Below, piece by piece: positions 15,950 to 23,897 of a DNA stretch of 35,546 bases (position 1 is its first letter; each line of letters begins with the position of its first letter). Source of the DNA: Mesorhizobium caraganae (GTDB lineage Bacteria > Pseudomonadota > Alphaproteobacteria > Rhizobiales > Rhizobiaceae); the NCBI RefSeq assembly GCF_016836705.1, contig NZ_JAFCGY010000046.1, positions 1 to 35,546 on the forward strand, given 5' to 3'. The position numbers and the translations under genes were made by a program. The notes below the pieces were generated by a model, which was not told the DNA's origin, did not search any database, and saw only the letters and a list, made by a program, of their open reading frames with translations.

Positions 15950-17131
15950 CTACTGCGTTGTCGCTTCGCCCAACAGTTTCTGGATGGTCGCCTGATCGGC
16001 TTCGACCGGCTTGACGACATCGCCTTCCTTGACCAGCTCCTGGCCGGCGACGATGACGCGGGCATCGGCGGGAATGCCGCCAAGCACCAGGCCTCCAGGT
16101 GAGTCGTCGACCAGGTCGATCGGGAAGAACACCACCTTGTTGTCCTTGTCGACGGCGCGGATGCCGAGGTCGCCCTTGTCGCCGAGCGTCACCACCGAGC
16201 GCGGCAGCATGACGGCGTCGGTCGGCAGCGCGCTGAGCGCAATCTCGGCCGTCATGCCGGCCGGCACCGAGCCGTCACCATTGGGAATGGCGATCTCGAC
16301 GCGGAAGGTGCGGGTTGCCGACGAGGCGTCGCGGCTGATGTAGCGCACGGTGCCTTCGACGGTCTGGCCGCTGACCAGCCGCACCGCGGCCTTGTCGCCG
16401 AGCTTGAGATAGCCGAGGTCGCGCTCGCTGACTTCGCCGCGCGCAATCACCGGATCGAGCTTGAGGATGGTGGCGACTTCGCCGCCCTGCATGACGGAAC
16501 TGCCGAGTTCCACCGGCACCCGGTCGATGACGCCGTCGAAGGGCGCCTTGACCAGATTGCGGTCGAGTTCGGCCTGCGCCGTCTCCAGCTGGGACTGCGC
16601 CGCGGTCAGGTTGGAGCGCGCCGTGTCGAGCTGCAGCTTGGGCAAATTGCCGGTCTTCATCAGCTTTAGCGACGCGTCCAGTTCGGCCTGGCGCTGCACA
16701 ACAAGCTGCTTGGCGTTGTCGACCATCGAGATCTTTTCTTCCGCCGCCAGCATCAGCACCAGATCGCCGGTCTTGACGTGATCGCCCTGCTTGACCGGCA
16801 GCTTTTCGATGACGCCGGCGACGCGCGTGGCCAGCACAGCACGCTTGTCGGCTTCGGTCAGCCCGGAAATGCGGATGGCGCGGGCATAGGTCTTGCGCGG
16901 CGGCGTCACCACCGCGACGGTGCGTAGCGGCGCCTTGGACTCAGCCTCTGCGGCCTTGGCTGCATCCGGCGCCTTGGCCTGATCGCCTGGCTTCGCCTGA
17001 TCGCCTGTCTTGGCCGCGTCTTCGACGGCGGCGCTGCCGACAGACGAGAACGCGCCTGTCCCCATCCAGGCGGCGAAACCGATGAGCACAACAATAGCGG
17101 CAAGCTTGTGAAACCTGATTTTCGGCATCAT
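15950..17131 (-). CDS. RND efflux membrane fusion protein (periplasmic adaptor)
   Basis: A ~393-residue HlyD/AcrA-type adaptor linking the pump to an outer-membrane channel. An N-terminal hydrophobic segment (LAAIVVLIGFAAWMGTGAF) anchors or exports it. A low-complexity Ala/Lys/Asp linker with repeated GDQAK units follows (about residues 40-70). Then come the biotinyl-lipoyl half (GVIEKLPVKQGDHVKTGDLVL), an alpha-hairpin with coiled-coil character, the second lipoyl half (KAPFDGVIDRVPVELGSSV) and beta-barrel domains. ATG 17131 or the adjacent ATG 17128 gives the natural start MPKIRFHK. It is the first gene of the two-gene efflux operon; no adjacent repressor gene is present. Confidence 0.92.
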   Translation of the reverse strand: MMPKIRFHKLAAIVVLIGFAAWMGTGAFSSVGSAAVEDAAKTGDQAKPGDQAKAPDAAKAAEAESKAPLRTVAVVTPPRKTYARAIRISGLTEADKRAVLATRVAGVIEKLPVKQGDHVKTGDLVLMLAAEEKISMVDNAKQLVVQRQAELDASLKLMKTGNLPKLQLDTARSNLTAAQSQLETAQAELDRNLVKAPFDGVIDRVPVELGSSVMQGGEVATILKLDPVIARGEVSERDLGYLKLGDKAAVRLVSGQTVEGTVRYISRDASSATRTFRVEIAIPNGDGSVPAGMTAEIALSALPTDAVMLPRSVVTLGDKGDLGIRAVDKDNKVVFFPIDLVDDSPGGLVLGGIPADARVIVAGQELVKEGDVVKPVEADQATIQKLLGEATTQ

Positions 17132-17321
17132 TGTTTTTCCACTGCGGGGTTCGGCCAAATCGTTTTCTAACAGAGGGCCGTCATGTAGGAGCTTCCGCGT
17201 CTTTCAACTCGGGCGCGTCGCCGATATGGGTGCGCGCTGTGCCGTGTTCAATTTGCCGTGAACGGCGACCCGCGCTTCTACATCAAAGTTGCAGCGCAAT
17301 ATAGTCACAAAAGTTGCGCGA
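17132..17321. other. Promoter region of the efflux operon
   Basis: A 190-bp gap between the cytochrome c stop codon and the adaptor start. It must hold the efflux promoter, but I see no strong -35/-10 pair, palindrome or terminator hairpin in it. Confidence 0.35.
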
Positions 17322-17930
17322 TCATTGTGTCAGGGGACACGGCGCGCCTGCCGCCATCCAGTTCTCGATTGCTTGATAGGTCGCTTCGGCCGAGCCGGGC
17401 GCCGGCTCACGATCGGCACCTGGCGCCCAGCCCCAGGCGACCAGTTTGTCGTCGCGCACATGCAGCGCAACATCCTCCAGGCTGCGGTCGCCATTGCGGT
17501 TGCGATCCTTGATCTGGGCGCAGATTTCCGCCGAGGATTTGCCAAACCAGACCATCTCGGTCGGCGCCAGATGCCAGTTCTCGGCACCGGGCGGTCCGTG
17601 CAATGCACTGGAATTGCTGGCGAAATGACACGTGGTGCAGCGCAGGCCCGGATTGCCGAAGCCGGAGCCGTCGGCGCCACGCTGGATGTTGAAGGCATGA
17701 ACGCGCGTGCCGCCATAATGAGCGCCGGACCAGCGCGGCCGGTCGTCGGCGACATGACAGTCGGCGCAGCGCGGATGCGAGAACACGGCGTAGATCTTGT
17801 CCCATTCGGGCAAGCCTTTGGCGGTGTCGACCGCCATCGGCGCCGGTGTCTGGCTTTCTTGTGCGGTTGCGAAGAGCGCCGCTGACAACAGGGTGGCAAC
17901 AGACGTCAGGATGATGAGGAGCTTTGTCAT
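17322..17930 (-). CDS. Periplasmic di-haem cytochrome c
   Basis: A 202-residue exported cytochrome with a Sec signal peptide (LLIILTSVATLLSAALFATAQ, cleavage near residue 24) and two CxxCH haem-attachment motifs: CADCH at 55-59 and CTTCH at 98-102. It probably accepts electrons from the molybdenum hydroxylase encoded just upstream and passes them to the respiratory chain. Its start overlaps the large-subunit stop as ATGA (4 bases), so the genes are translationally coupled. It is the last gene of a three-gene operon; no clear terminator follows. Confidence 0.92.
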   Translation of the reverse strand: MTKLLIILTSVATLLSAALFATAQESQTPAPMAVDTAKGLPEWDKIYAVFSHPRCADCHVADDRPRWSGAHYGGTRVHAFNIQRGADGSGFGNPGLRCTTCHFASNSSALHGPPGAENWHLAPTEMVWFGKSSAEICAQIKDRNRNGDRSLEDVALHVRDDKLVAWGWAPGADREPAPGSAEATYQAIENWMAAGAPCPLTQ

Positions 17931-20200
17931 GCGAAGGCCACCGCCTTCGACAGCGGCAGCGTTCGGATGCGTTTGCCGGTGAGCGCGAAAATGGCATTGG
18001 CCAGTGCCGGAGCCGCCGGCGGCGTGCCGATCTCGCCGACACCGCCCATCTTGTGGAAATTCTCCAATATCGCGACTTCGAAGGCCGGGCACTGGAAGAT
18101 GCGCATGGCATCGAAGTCGTGAAAATTCGACTGTTCGACCATGCCATCGGCGAAGGTGATTTCCTGACCCATGGCCGCCGACAGCCCATAAATGGCGGCC
18201 GAGATAAGCTGCGCCTCGATGATGCCTGGGTCGAGCGCGGTACCGACATCGGCGGCGATCCACATCTTCTCGATGCGGATGCCGGCGGGCGTGTCGGCGA
18301 CCTGAACGATCTCGCCGACCCAACTGCCGAAGGACAGCGAGAACGCCATGCCTTTGGCCTTGCCGGGCGGCAGCGCCTCATCCCACTTCGCCATCGCGGC
18401 GACTTTCTCGACCACCGCCACCGCCGCCGGATAGGCGGCCATCAGTGTCTTGCGCAACGCGACCGGATCGGTCTTTCCAGCCACCGCGATTTCGTCCAGA
18501 AATCCTTCGTGGAAGAAGCCGTTGATCGAACTGCCGACCGAGCGCCATGAGCCGACAGGGATGGTGACCGGGGCGGCAATGGCGCTCACCCGGTAATTCG
18601 GGATGGTGTAGGGCTGGTCGTAGGCGCCATCGACGATAGTCTTGTCTGGCCCGATCGGCGATATCGAAGGGAACAGCCGGCGCAAGGTGCCAGCGATCAC
18701 CGATGGCGAGGCGATCGTCATGTCGACGGCCACCGGCAGGCCGTCATCGCCGAGCCGCGCCCGGAACTTGCCGACAGCCGCCGGCCGGTAGGCGTCGTGG
18801 CGCATGTCCTCTTCGCGCGTCCACGTCACCTTGACCGGCCGTCCCTCGGCCGCTTTCGCCATCAGCGCCGCGCACAACGCATAGTCCATCTCGACTCGGC
18901 GGCCGAAGCCGCCGCCCATGAAGGTGGTGTGGACCGTTACTTTGTCCTGCTCGATGCCGAGGACGTTGGCGCAGAGCTGGCGCACCAAGGTCGGCGCCTG
19001 GTTGCCGCACCAGATGTCGAGCACGCCGTCTTTCAGCCGCGCCGTCGCATTCATCGGCTCCATCGTCGCATGCGCCAGATAGGGCACGGCATAGTCGGAC
19101 TCGATGATTTTTTCGGGCGGTGCGCCGGCAAAGGCCTTGGCGACATCACCATTGTCGCGCATCGCCGAGCCCTCGGCGCCTAGCGCCTGCTTCAGCACCC
19201 CGGCAATTGCTTCGCTGTCCGGCGGATATTCGGCATCGGCCCATTGGGCGTCGATCGCTTCCGCCGCCTTGAATGCCTCCCAGGTGTTTTCGGCAATGAT
19301 GCCGAAGCCATGGCCATAGTTGGTTTCGAGCGGCACGATCTTGATCACGCCGGGCATCTTTTCGGCCTTGGCGACGTCAGCGCTGACCGGCTTCGACCAA
19401 AAGCGCGGGCTCATCTTCACCGTGCCATAGACCATGTCCGGCAGGCTGACGTCGATGCCGAAGATCGGCGCGCCGGTAACCTTGGCAAGCATGTCGATCC
19501 GCTTTTGCGGCTTGCCCAGAAGGTTCCAGTCGGCTTTGTCCTTGAGCCGGACTTCGGCCGGTGGCGCCATCGCGGCAGCGTTTGCCGCCACTTCGCCATA
19601 GGTCAACGACTTGCCTGAGGCCTTGTGCAGGATTGAACCGTTGGCCGTTTCCAGATCGGCAGCAGCGACGCCAAGCTTCTGCGCCGCCGCCGCGATCAGC
19701 ATCTGCCGCGCGGCGGCGCCCGCCTGCCGCATCTTGTTGAAACCATCGCGCGTCGAGGCCGAGCCGCCGGTGCCTTGCAAAGCGAGGAACTTGCCGACCA
19801 CGCCGAGACCAGAACGCACCGCCTCCGCGGTCATGCTCTCGTCGAAGAAAGCGAACGGGCCGCCCTCTTCCAGGATCGCCGCATTGTAATAGGCGTAGGA
19901 GGCCGGGCCGTGTTCGACCTTGACCTGGTCGAGACCGACATCGAGCTCTTCGGCGACCATAACGGCAAGCGTCGTCGAGATGCCCTGTCCCATCTCGGCG
20001 CGCGGGGCGACGATGGTAATGGTGTTGTCGGCGCCGATTTTCACATAGGGGTTGAAAGTCGCCTCACCAGCGGCGAGATCGCCCTGCAGCGGGTTCGGGT
20101 AGGGCTTGCGGTAATAATAATAGCCGACGGCAACGCCACCGGCGATGGCGGCCGCGCCGATGAGAAAGCTGCGCCGCGCGATCTTTCCGACACTGGCCAT
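17927..20200 (-). CDS. Molybdopterin-binding large subunit, isoquinoline 1-oxidoreductase type
   Basis: A 757-residue molybdenum hydroxylase subunit of the IorB / periplasmic aldehyde-dehydrogenase type. A twin-arginine-like signal (Arg9-Arg10 in ARRSFLIGAAAIAGG) implies export folded with its cofactor. Two molybdopterin-binding domains follow, with MGGGFGRR and, near the C-terminus, GGVGEIGTPP, whose Glu (about residue 723) is the catalytic base position. The protein oxidises N-heterocycles or aldehydes by hydroxylation; the actual substrate is unknown. It starts 2 bp after the 2Fe-2S subunit stop and overlaps the cytochrome gene by 4 bases. A longer frame upstream only reads the shadow of the small-subunit gene. 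Confidence 0.94.
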   Translation of the reverse strand: MASVGKIARRSFLIGAAAIAGGVAVGYYYYRKPYPNPLQGDLAAGEATFNPYVKIGADNTITIVAPRAEMGQGISTTLAVMVAEELDVGLDQVKVEHGPASYAYYNAAILEEGGPFAFFDESMTAEAVRSGLGVVGKFLALQGTGGSASTRDGFNKMRQAGAAARQMLIAAAAQKLGVAAADLETANGSILHKASGKSLTYGEVAANAAAMAPPAEVRLKDKADWNLLGKPQKRIDMLAKVTGAPIFGIDVSLPDMVYGTVKMSPRFWSKPVSADVAKAEKMPGVIKIVPLETNYGHGFGIIAENTWEAFKAAEAIDAQWADAEYPPDSEAIAGVLKQALGAEGSAMRDNGDVAKAFAGAPPEKIIESDYAVPYLAHATMEPMNATARLKDGVLDIWCGNQAPTLVRQLCANVLGIEQDKVTVHTTFMGGGFGRRVEMDYALCAALMAKAAEGRPVKVTWTREEDMRHDAYRPAAVGKFRARLGDDGLPVAVDMTIASPSVIAGTLRRLFPSISPIGPDKTIVDGAYDQPYTIPNYRVSAIAAPVTIPVGSWRSVGSSINGFFHEGFLDEIAVAGKTDPVALRKTLMAAYPAAVAVVEKVAAMAKWDEALPPGKAKGMAFSLSFGSWVGEIVQVADTPAGIRIEKMWIAADVGTALDPGIIEAQLISAAIYGLSAAMGQEITFADGMVEQSNFHDFDAMRIFQCPAFEVAILENFHKMGGVGEIGTPPAAPALANAIFALTGKRIRTLPLSKAVAFA

Positions 20201-20202
20201 GA

Positions 20203-20664
20203 TCAGAGCCTCGCCGTCTTGAGGACGGCCGCCTTCTTGATGGCGGCGCGGATCTTCGGATAGGTGCCGCAGCGGCAGAGATTGCCACCCATGGCATTGT
20301 CGATGTCGGCGTCGGTCGGATCGGCGACTTCGTCGAGCAACGCCACCGCGCTCATGATCTGGCCGGCCTGGCAATAGCCGCATTGCGCGACCTGCTCCTC
20401 CAGCCAGGCCTGCTGCACCGGATGCAGCTTGCCGGGCGTGCCGATGCCCTCGATGGTGGTGATGGCGCCTGTCGCGTGGCCAACCGGCAGTGAGCAGGAA
20501 CGCACCGGCTGGCCGTCGACATGCACCGTGCAGGCGCCACAGGCGGCGATGCCGCAGCCGAATTTCGGCCCGGTCTTGCCGATGAGATCGCGCAGCGCCC
20601 ACAGCAGCGGCATTTCGGGATCGGCATCGATGTCGAACGACTGGCCGTCGACTGTGAGGCGCAT
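20203..20664 (-). CDS. 2Fe-2S small subunit, isoquinoline 1-oxidoreductase type
   Basis: A 153-residue iron-sulphur subunit that passes electrons from the molybdenum site. The N-terminal plant-ferredoxin-like domain has Cys37, Cys42, Cys45 and Cys57 (GCGIAACGACTVHVDG); the C-terminal helical domain has CGYC (95-98) and CRC (130-132) for the second cluster. It has no signal peptide of its own, consistent with hitch-hiking export on the twin-arginine signal of the large subunit. ATG 20664 is preceded by AAGGG and gives the family start MRLTVDGQ. It is the first gene of the operon and is divergent from a TetR gene across a strong palindrome. Confidence 0.94.
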   Translation of the reverse strand: MRLTVDGQSFDIDADPEMPLLWALRDLIGKTGPKFGCGIAACGACTVHVDGQPVRSCSLPVGHATGAITTIEGIGTPGKLHPVQQAWLEEQVAQCGYCQAGQIMSAVALLDEVADPTDADIDNAMGGNLCRCGTYPKIRAAIKKAAVLKTARL

Positions 20665-20728
20665 GGGATACCCTTCGTTGTCGTCCATAGCCCGGGCGAA
20701 ATGGTCGACTGCCATCTCGCCTTACACG

Positions 20729-20753
20729 TTGACAAATTTCGTAATTTTGTCAA
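20729..20753. promoter_or_regulatory. Operator palindrome between the molybdenum hydroxylase operon and tetR
   Basis: Perfect 8-bp arms, TTGACAAA and TTTGTCAA, flank a 9-base centre that keeps two more symmetric pairs. Both arms contain TTGACA on their respective strands, so the palindrome overlaps potential -35 elements for both directions. It lies 65 bp from the operon start and 29 bp from the TetR start, and is the natural binding site for that TetR protein. Confidence 0.75.
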
Positions 20754-20781
20754 TAGAGGTTCCGCAGATAGTGTCGCAGCC

Positions 20782-21378
20782 GTGAATCAGATCGAAGACA
20801 TCACCACCACAGACCCCAGGCGCACCCGCATTCTGGACGGCGCCTTGAAGGTGTTCCTGGCCTATGGTTTTTCGCGCACCACCATGGACGACATTGCGCG
20901 TGCCGCCGACATGTCGCGGCCGGCCCTCTATCTGCTATTCAAGAACAAGACCGACATTTTTCGCGCCATAGCGATGATGATTTTGTCGCGATCGGTCGAG
21001 GCGGCAAAAGTGGCGCTGGCCGGCGATCGCGCCTTCCCCGAGCGAATGACGCAAGCCATTGACGAAGCCCTGATCTCGATGATGCGCACCGTCATTGCCT
21101 CGCCGCACGGCGCCGAGCTGCTTGACATGAAGTCGAGCCTTGCCGATCTCGTCGGCTGCTGGCGCGACGGCCTTGGCGCGCATATCGCCACGGCGATCGA
21201 GAACGAGGCCAGGCGCAACGGCACCGACCTGGCGGCCAAGGGCCTGTCGGCGCGGCTGCTCTCCGACATGCTGCTTGACGGGCTGGAAGGCATGAAGGCG
21301 CGCATCAGCGACCCGGACGAACAGCGCACGGCCGTGGCCGCGCTGGTCAAGGTGATCGACCTCGCCCTTCAGGCCTGA
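20782..21378 (+). CDS. TetR family repressor of the molybdenum hydroxylase operon
   Basis: A 198-residue regulator with a TetR helix-turn-helix near residues 15-60 (RILDGALKVFLAYGFSRTTM, then IARAADMSRPALYLLFKNK) and a helical ligand-binding C-terminal part. The reading frame is open far upstream, but family similarity begins near TDPRRTRILDGAL; I chose GTG 20782, which leaves the palindrome outside the gene. There is no ATG near that point. It probably represses the divergent operon and itself until the enzyme's substrate binds. It ends tail to tail with the patatin gene, overlapping it by 10 bp. Confidence 0.88.
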   Translation: MNQIEDITTTDPRRTRILDGALKVFLAYGFSRTTMDDIARAADMSRPALYLLFKNKTDIFRAIAMMILSRSVEAAKVALAGDRAFPERMTQAIDEALISMMRTVIASPHGAELLDMKSSLADLVGCWRDGLGAHIATAIENEARRNGTDLAAKGLSARLLSDMLLDGLEGMKARISDPDEQRTAVAALVKVIDLALQA

Positions 21379-22499
21379 CGGCGCTCTGCCTCGGGCTTCT
21401 TGCGCGCGGCGAGGAATTCCTTGACCCGCCGACCCGGCGCCGGCCCGCGCACCGGCTTGAAGCCGTCGTCGAGCTCGCCGGAAAGATCGAGCGTCGGGCG
21501 CTTGCCGACGGCGTCGTAGTTCTCTTCCAGCCAGTCGCTCGCCGCTATGCGGCCGAGGTCGCGCAGATAGGTCAGGAAAGCCCATTCGGCATTGACCTTC
21601 GACGACGCCGACAGATCCTTGAACGCCTCGTCGGCATCGATGCGATGCATGCGGATGTCACGGTATTCGCCACGCGGCAGGCGGCCGGCGGCGATCAGTT
21701 CCTTGACGAAGGCGATCGAACGGAATTCGTTCAGCAGCCCGGCATTGAAGGTGATCTCGTCGATGCGGTTCTGGATCTCGTTGGCGCTTCTCGGCGTGCC
21801 TTCGCGCACCACCGGATTGATCTGCACCAGCAGCACGTCCTCGGTTGCCGCCGTCTTGAAGAACGGGTACAGCGCCGGATTGCCGCCATAGCCGCCATCC
21901 CAATAGGGCACGCCCTTGATCTCGACGGCGCGGAACAATTGCGGCAGGCAAGCCGAGGCCATCACCGTGTCGAGATCGATCTCGCCGTCGGAAAAGACGC
22001 GCAACTGTCCGGTCTCGACATTGGTCGCCGAGATGAACAGTTCCATCGACTTGCAGGCGTGGACATTGGCAAAATCGATCTCCTGTTCGACCACGTCGCG
22101 CAGCGGGTTGAGCCCGAGCGGATTGGCGACATAGGGGGAAAACACCCGCGACATGGTGTCGAAGAAGAAATAGCCGGGCGTGTTTTCGATCGACCAGTTG
22201 CCCCAGGCGACGTCCCACGGCATGCGCTGCACCGGGCTAAACCGGCCCTTCGCCGCCACCGCACGCCAGAAATCGTCGAGCTTCTGCCGCGCGCCGTCGA
22301 CGCCGCCGCGCACGAAGCCGTCGGCCAGCGCGACCGCATTCATGGCGCCCGCGCTGGTGCCGGACACCGCTGCAATGTCGAGCCTGCCATCCTCCAGCAG
22401 CCGGTCGAGCACGCCCCAGGAGAAAGCCCCATGCGAGCCGCCGCCTTGCAGCGCGATGTTGCTCTTCTTGGTTTCCTCCGCCTTGCCGTTCTTCGTCAT
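21369..22499 (-). CDS. Patatin-like phospholipase family protein
   Basis: A 376-residue patatin-fold acyl hydrolase. The oxyanion-hole motif GGGSHG is at 19-24, the nucleophile Ser49 in GTSAG, and Asp201 in DGG completes the Ser-Asp dyad. The C-terminal ~150 residues fit the DUF3734 extension seen in many proteobacterial patatins. No signal peptide, so it is cytoplasmic; candidate substrates are membrane lipids or PHB. ATG 22499 with AGGAA upstream gives MTKNGKAEETKK; longer frames are not conserved. Its promoter carries a TGC-box palindrome like those between phaR and phaA, hinting at control by PhaR. It overlaps the convergent TetR gene by 10 bp. Confidence 0.92.
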   Translation of the reverse strand: MTKNGKAEETKKSNIALQGGGSHGAFSWGVLDRLLEDGRLDIAAVSGTSAGAMNAVALADGFVRGGVDGARQKLDDFWRAVAAKGRFSPVQRMPWDVAWGNWSIENTPGYFFFDTMSRVFSPYVANPLGLNPLRDVVEQEIDFANVHACKSMELFISATNVETGQLRVFSDGEIDLDTVMASACLPQLFRAVEIKGVPYWDGGYGGNPALYPFFKTAATEDVLLVQINPVVREGTPRSANEIQNRIDEITFNAGLLNEFRSIAFVKELIAAGRLPRGEYRDIRMHRIDADEAFKDLSASSKVNAEWAFLTYLRDLGRIAASDWLEENYDAVGKRPTLDLSGELDDGFKPVRGPAPGRRVKEFLAARKKPEAERRQA

Positions 22500-22574
22500 G
22501 GCGTTCCTGTATCGGTTTGGTCGCTGCTGCCTTATCCCGCCCGGGAATCGGGCGAGTTCGACTGCAGCGGACTT

Positions 22575-22593
22575 ATGTTGCAGTGCAGCATAT
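22575..22593. promoter_or_regulatory. PhaR-like TGC box upstream of the patatin gene
   Basis: TATGTTGCA-G-TGCAGCATA is a palindrome with one mismatch, 76 bp upstream of the patatin start. Its core TGCAGTGCAGCA differs by one base from TGCAGTGCGGCA at 28008-28019 in the phaR-phaA intergenic region. A further CTGCAG lies at 22563-22568. Confidence 0.5.
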
Positions 22594-22653
22594 AAGGGAT
22601 TGCCGAGGCAAGAACACGAACACGGTCGCGTGATCACATGAAATTTTGGTCAT

Positions 22654-22688
22654 AAAAGAAAAGCCTCTCCGCCGTGAGGCGGAGAGGC
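22654..22688 (-). terminator. Rho-independent terminator of the citrate synthase gene
   Basis: A perfect 11-bp stem (GCCTCTCCGCC / GGCGGAGAGGC) with a 4-base loop, followed on the minus strand by TTTTCTTTT. It begins 28 bases after the citrate synthase stop codon. Confidence 0.92.
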
Positions 22689-22716
22689 CATGTTCTTCCG
22701 AAATAGGCCTGGAGCC

Positions 22717-23805
22717 TCAGGCAACAAGCTTCGGCACCGGCCCGACATAGCGCGACTGCGGCCGGATCAGCCGGCCCGTGGTCTGCTGTTCGCGCGCATG
22801 CGCGATCCAACCGGCGACGCGCCCGGCAGCAAAGACATTGCTGAACGCCGCTGGCGGAAAGCCCGCCGCCTCCAGCACCAACGCGGTGTAGAACTCGACA
22901 TTGGTCTGCAGCGAGCGCTGCGGCTTGGCGATGCGAAGCACCTCGAGCGCGGTCTGCTCGACCTTTTCGGCAAAGGCCAGCCGGCGGCCGGTATCGCCTT
23001 CACCGCCAAGTTGCCGCACCACCGCTTTCAGCACATCGGCGCGCGGATCGCGCACGCGGTAGATGCGATGGCCGAAGCCCATAATGCGCTCGCCATGCTG
23101 GACTTCGTCGCGCAGCCAGGTGGCGGCATCGCCATGCGCCTGGATTGCATCGAGCATCTCGATCACTGGGCCGGGGGCGCCGCCATGCAGCGGCCCCTTG
23201 AGCGCGCCTAGCCCGGCCAAAACAGAAGATGTCAGCCCGGCCTGCGTCGAAGCGACGACGCGGGTAGCAAAAGTCGAGGCATTGAGGCCGTGGTCGCAGA
23301 CGGTCACCAGATAGGTGTCGAGCGCTTTTGCCAAAGCCGGCGACGGGACCGCCCCCTTGAGCATTCGCAACATGTCGGCTGCATGATCGACCTTGGCGTC
23401 CGGTGCGATCGGCTGCTCGCCGCGCTTGAAACGCAGCAGGGCCGGCGTCAGCACCGTGGGCGCCGCGATCAGCCGCAACGCGTCCGCCAGCGTCTCGCCG
23501 TCCGGCAGCAGCGCCATGCCGGCGCGCATGGCGCTGTAGACGTCAAGCGGCGCCAGAAGCGGCAGCGAAGGTTTGAGCCGCTCGAACACCTCGACGCGAC
23601 CTTCGCCCAGTCTTGCCGCCAGTTCCGCATCGCTGGGCAGATCGTCGAAGAAACCGTCCAGCAGCAGGCGAACCACCTGCGCGTAGCGCCACCGGCCGGC
23701 CAATTCCGGCAAGGCATGGCCCCTTATCGTCAGATGGCCGCCGAGGCCATCGACATCGGAGAGCACCGTCTCCGCCGCCACCACATCATCGAGCCCGTTC
23801 GCCAT
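22717..23805 (-). CDS. Citrate synthase family protein (citrate/methylcitrate synthase type)
   Basis: A 362-residue enzyme of the citrate synthase fold, condensing acetyl-CoA (or propionyl-CoA) with oxaloacetate. Active-site residues are His172 (DHGLNAST), His207 (LHGG) and His246 (GFGHRIYRVRDPR). The catalytic Asp of classical enzymes (NVDFY) is Glu304 here (NVEFYTALVLEA), a change I recall from the actinobacterial citrate synthase 2 group. It is shorter than the ~430-residue TCA-cycle GltA, so it is likely an accessory enzyme. AAGGAGATGAGAC precedes the ATG. It is divergent from a paralogue that carries an extra DNA-binding domain; a strong terminator follows. Confidence 0.92.
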   Translation of the reverse strand: MANGLDDVVAAETVLSDVDGLGGHLTIRGHALPELAGRWRYAQVVRLLLDGFFDDLPSDAELAARLGEGRVEVFERLKPSLPLLAPLDVYSAMRAGMALLPDGETLADALRLIAAPTVLTPALLRFKRGEQPIAPDAKVDHAADMLRMLKGAVPSPALAKALDTYLVTVCDHGLNASTFATRVVASTQAGLTSSVLAGLGALKGPLHGGAPGPVIEMLDAIQAHGDAATWLRDEVQHGERIMGFGHRIYRVRDPRADVLKAVVRQLGGEGDTGRRLAFAEKVEQTALEVLRIAKPQRSLQTNVEFYTALVLEAAGFPPAAFSNVFAAGRVAGWIAHAREQQTTGRLIRPQSRYVGPVPKLVA

Positions 23806-23835
23806 GTCTCATCTCCTTGCAGCTTTGCTCGGCGA

Positions 23836-23883
23836 AATATAAAAGTTGACCACGCGCTCATCAATCTTGATCAACATAATCAA
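23836..23883. promoter_or_regulatory. Promoter and ATCAA repeats between the two citrate synthase genes
   Basis: On the minus strand TTGATG (23864-23859), a 17-base spacer and TATATT (23841-23836) form a good promoter for the citrate synthase gene. ATCAA occurs at 23860, 23870 and 23879, spaced 10 and 9 bases, and TTGATCAA at 23867-23874 is a perfect palindrome. These repeats overlap the -35 element and are a likely binding site for the helix-turn-helix citrate synthase paralogue. Confidence 0.55.
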
Positions 23884-23897
23884 TATCAGGGGTCAAA

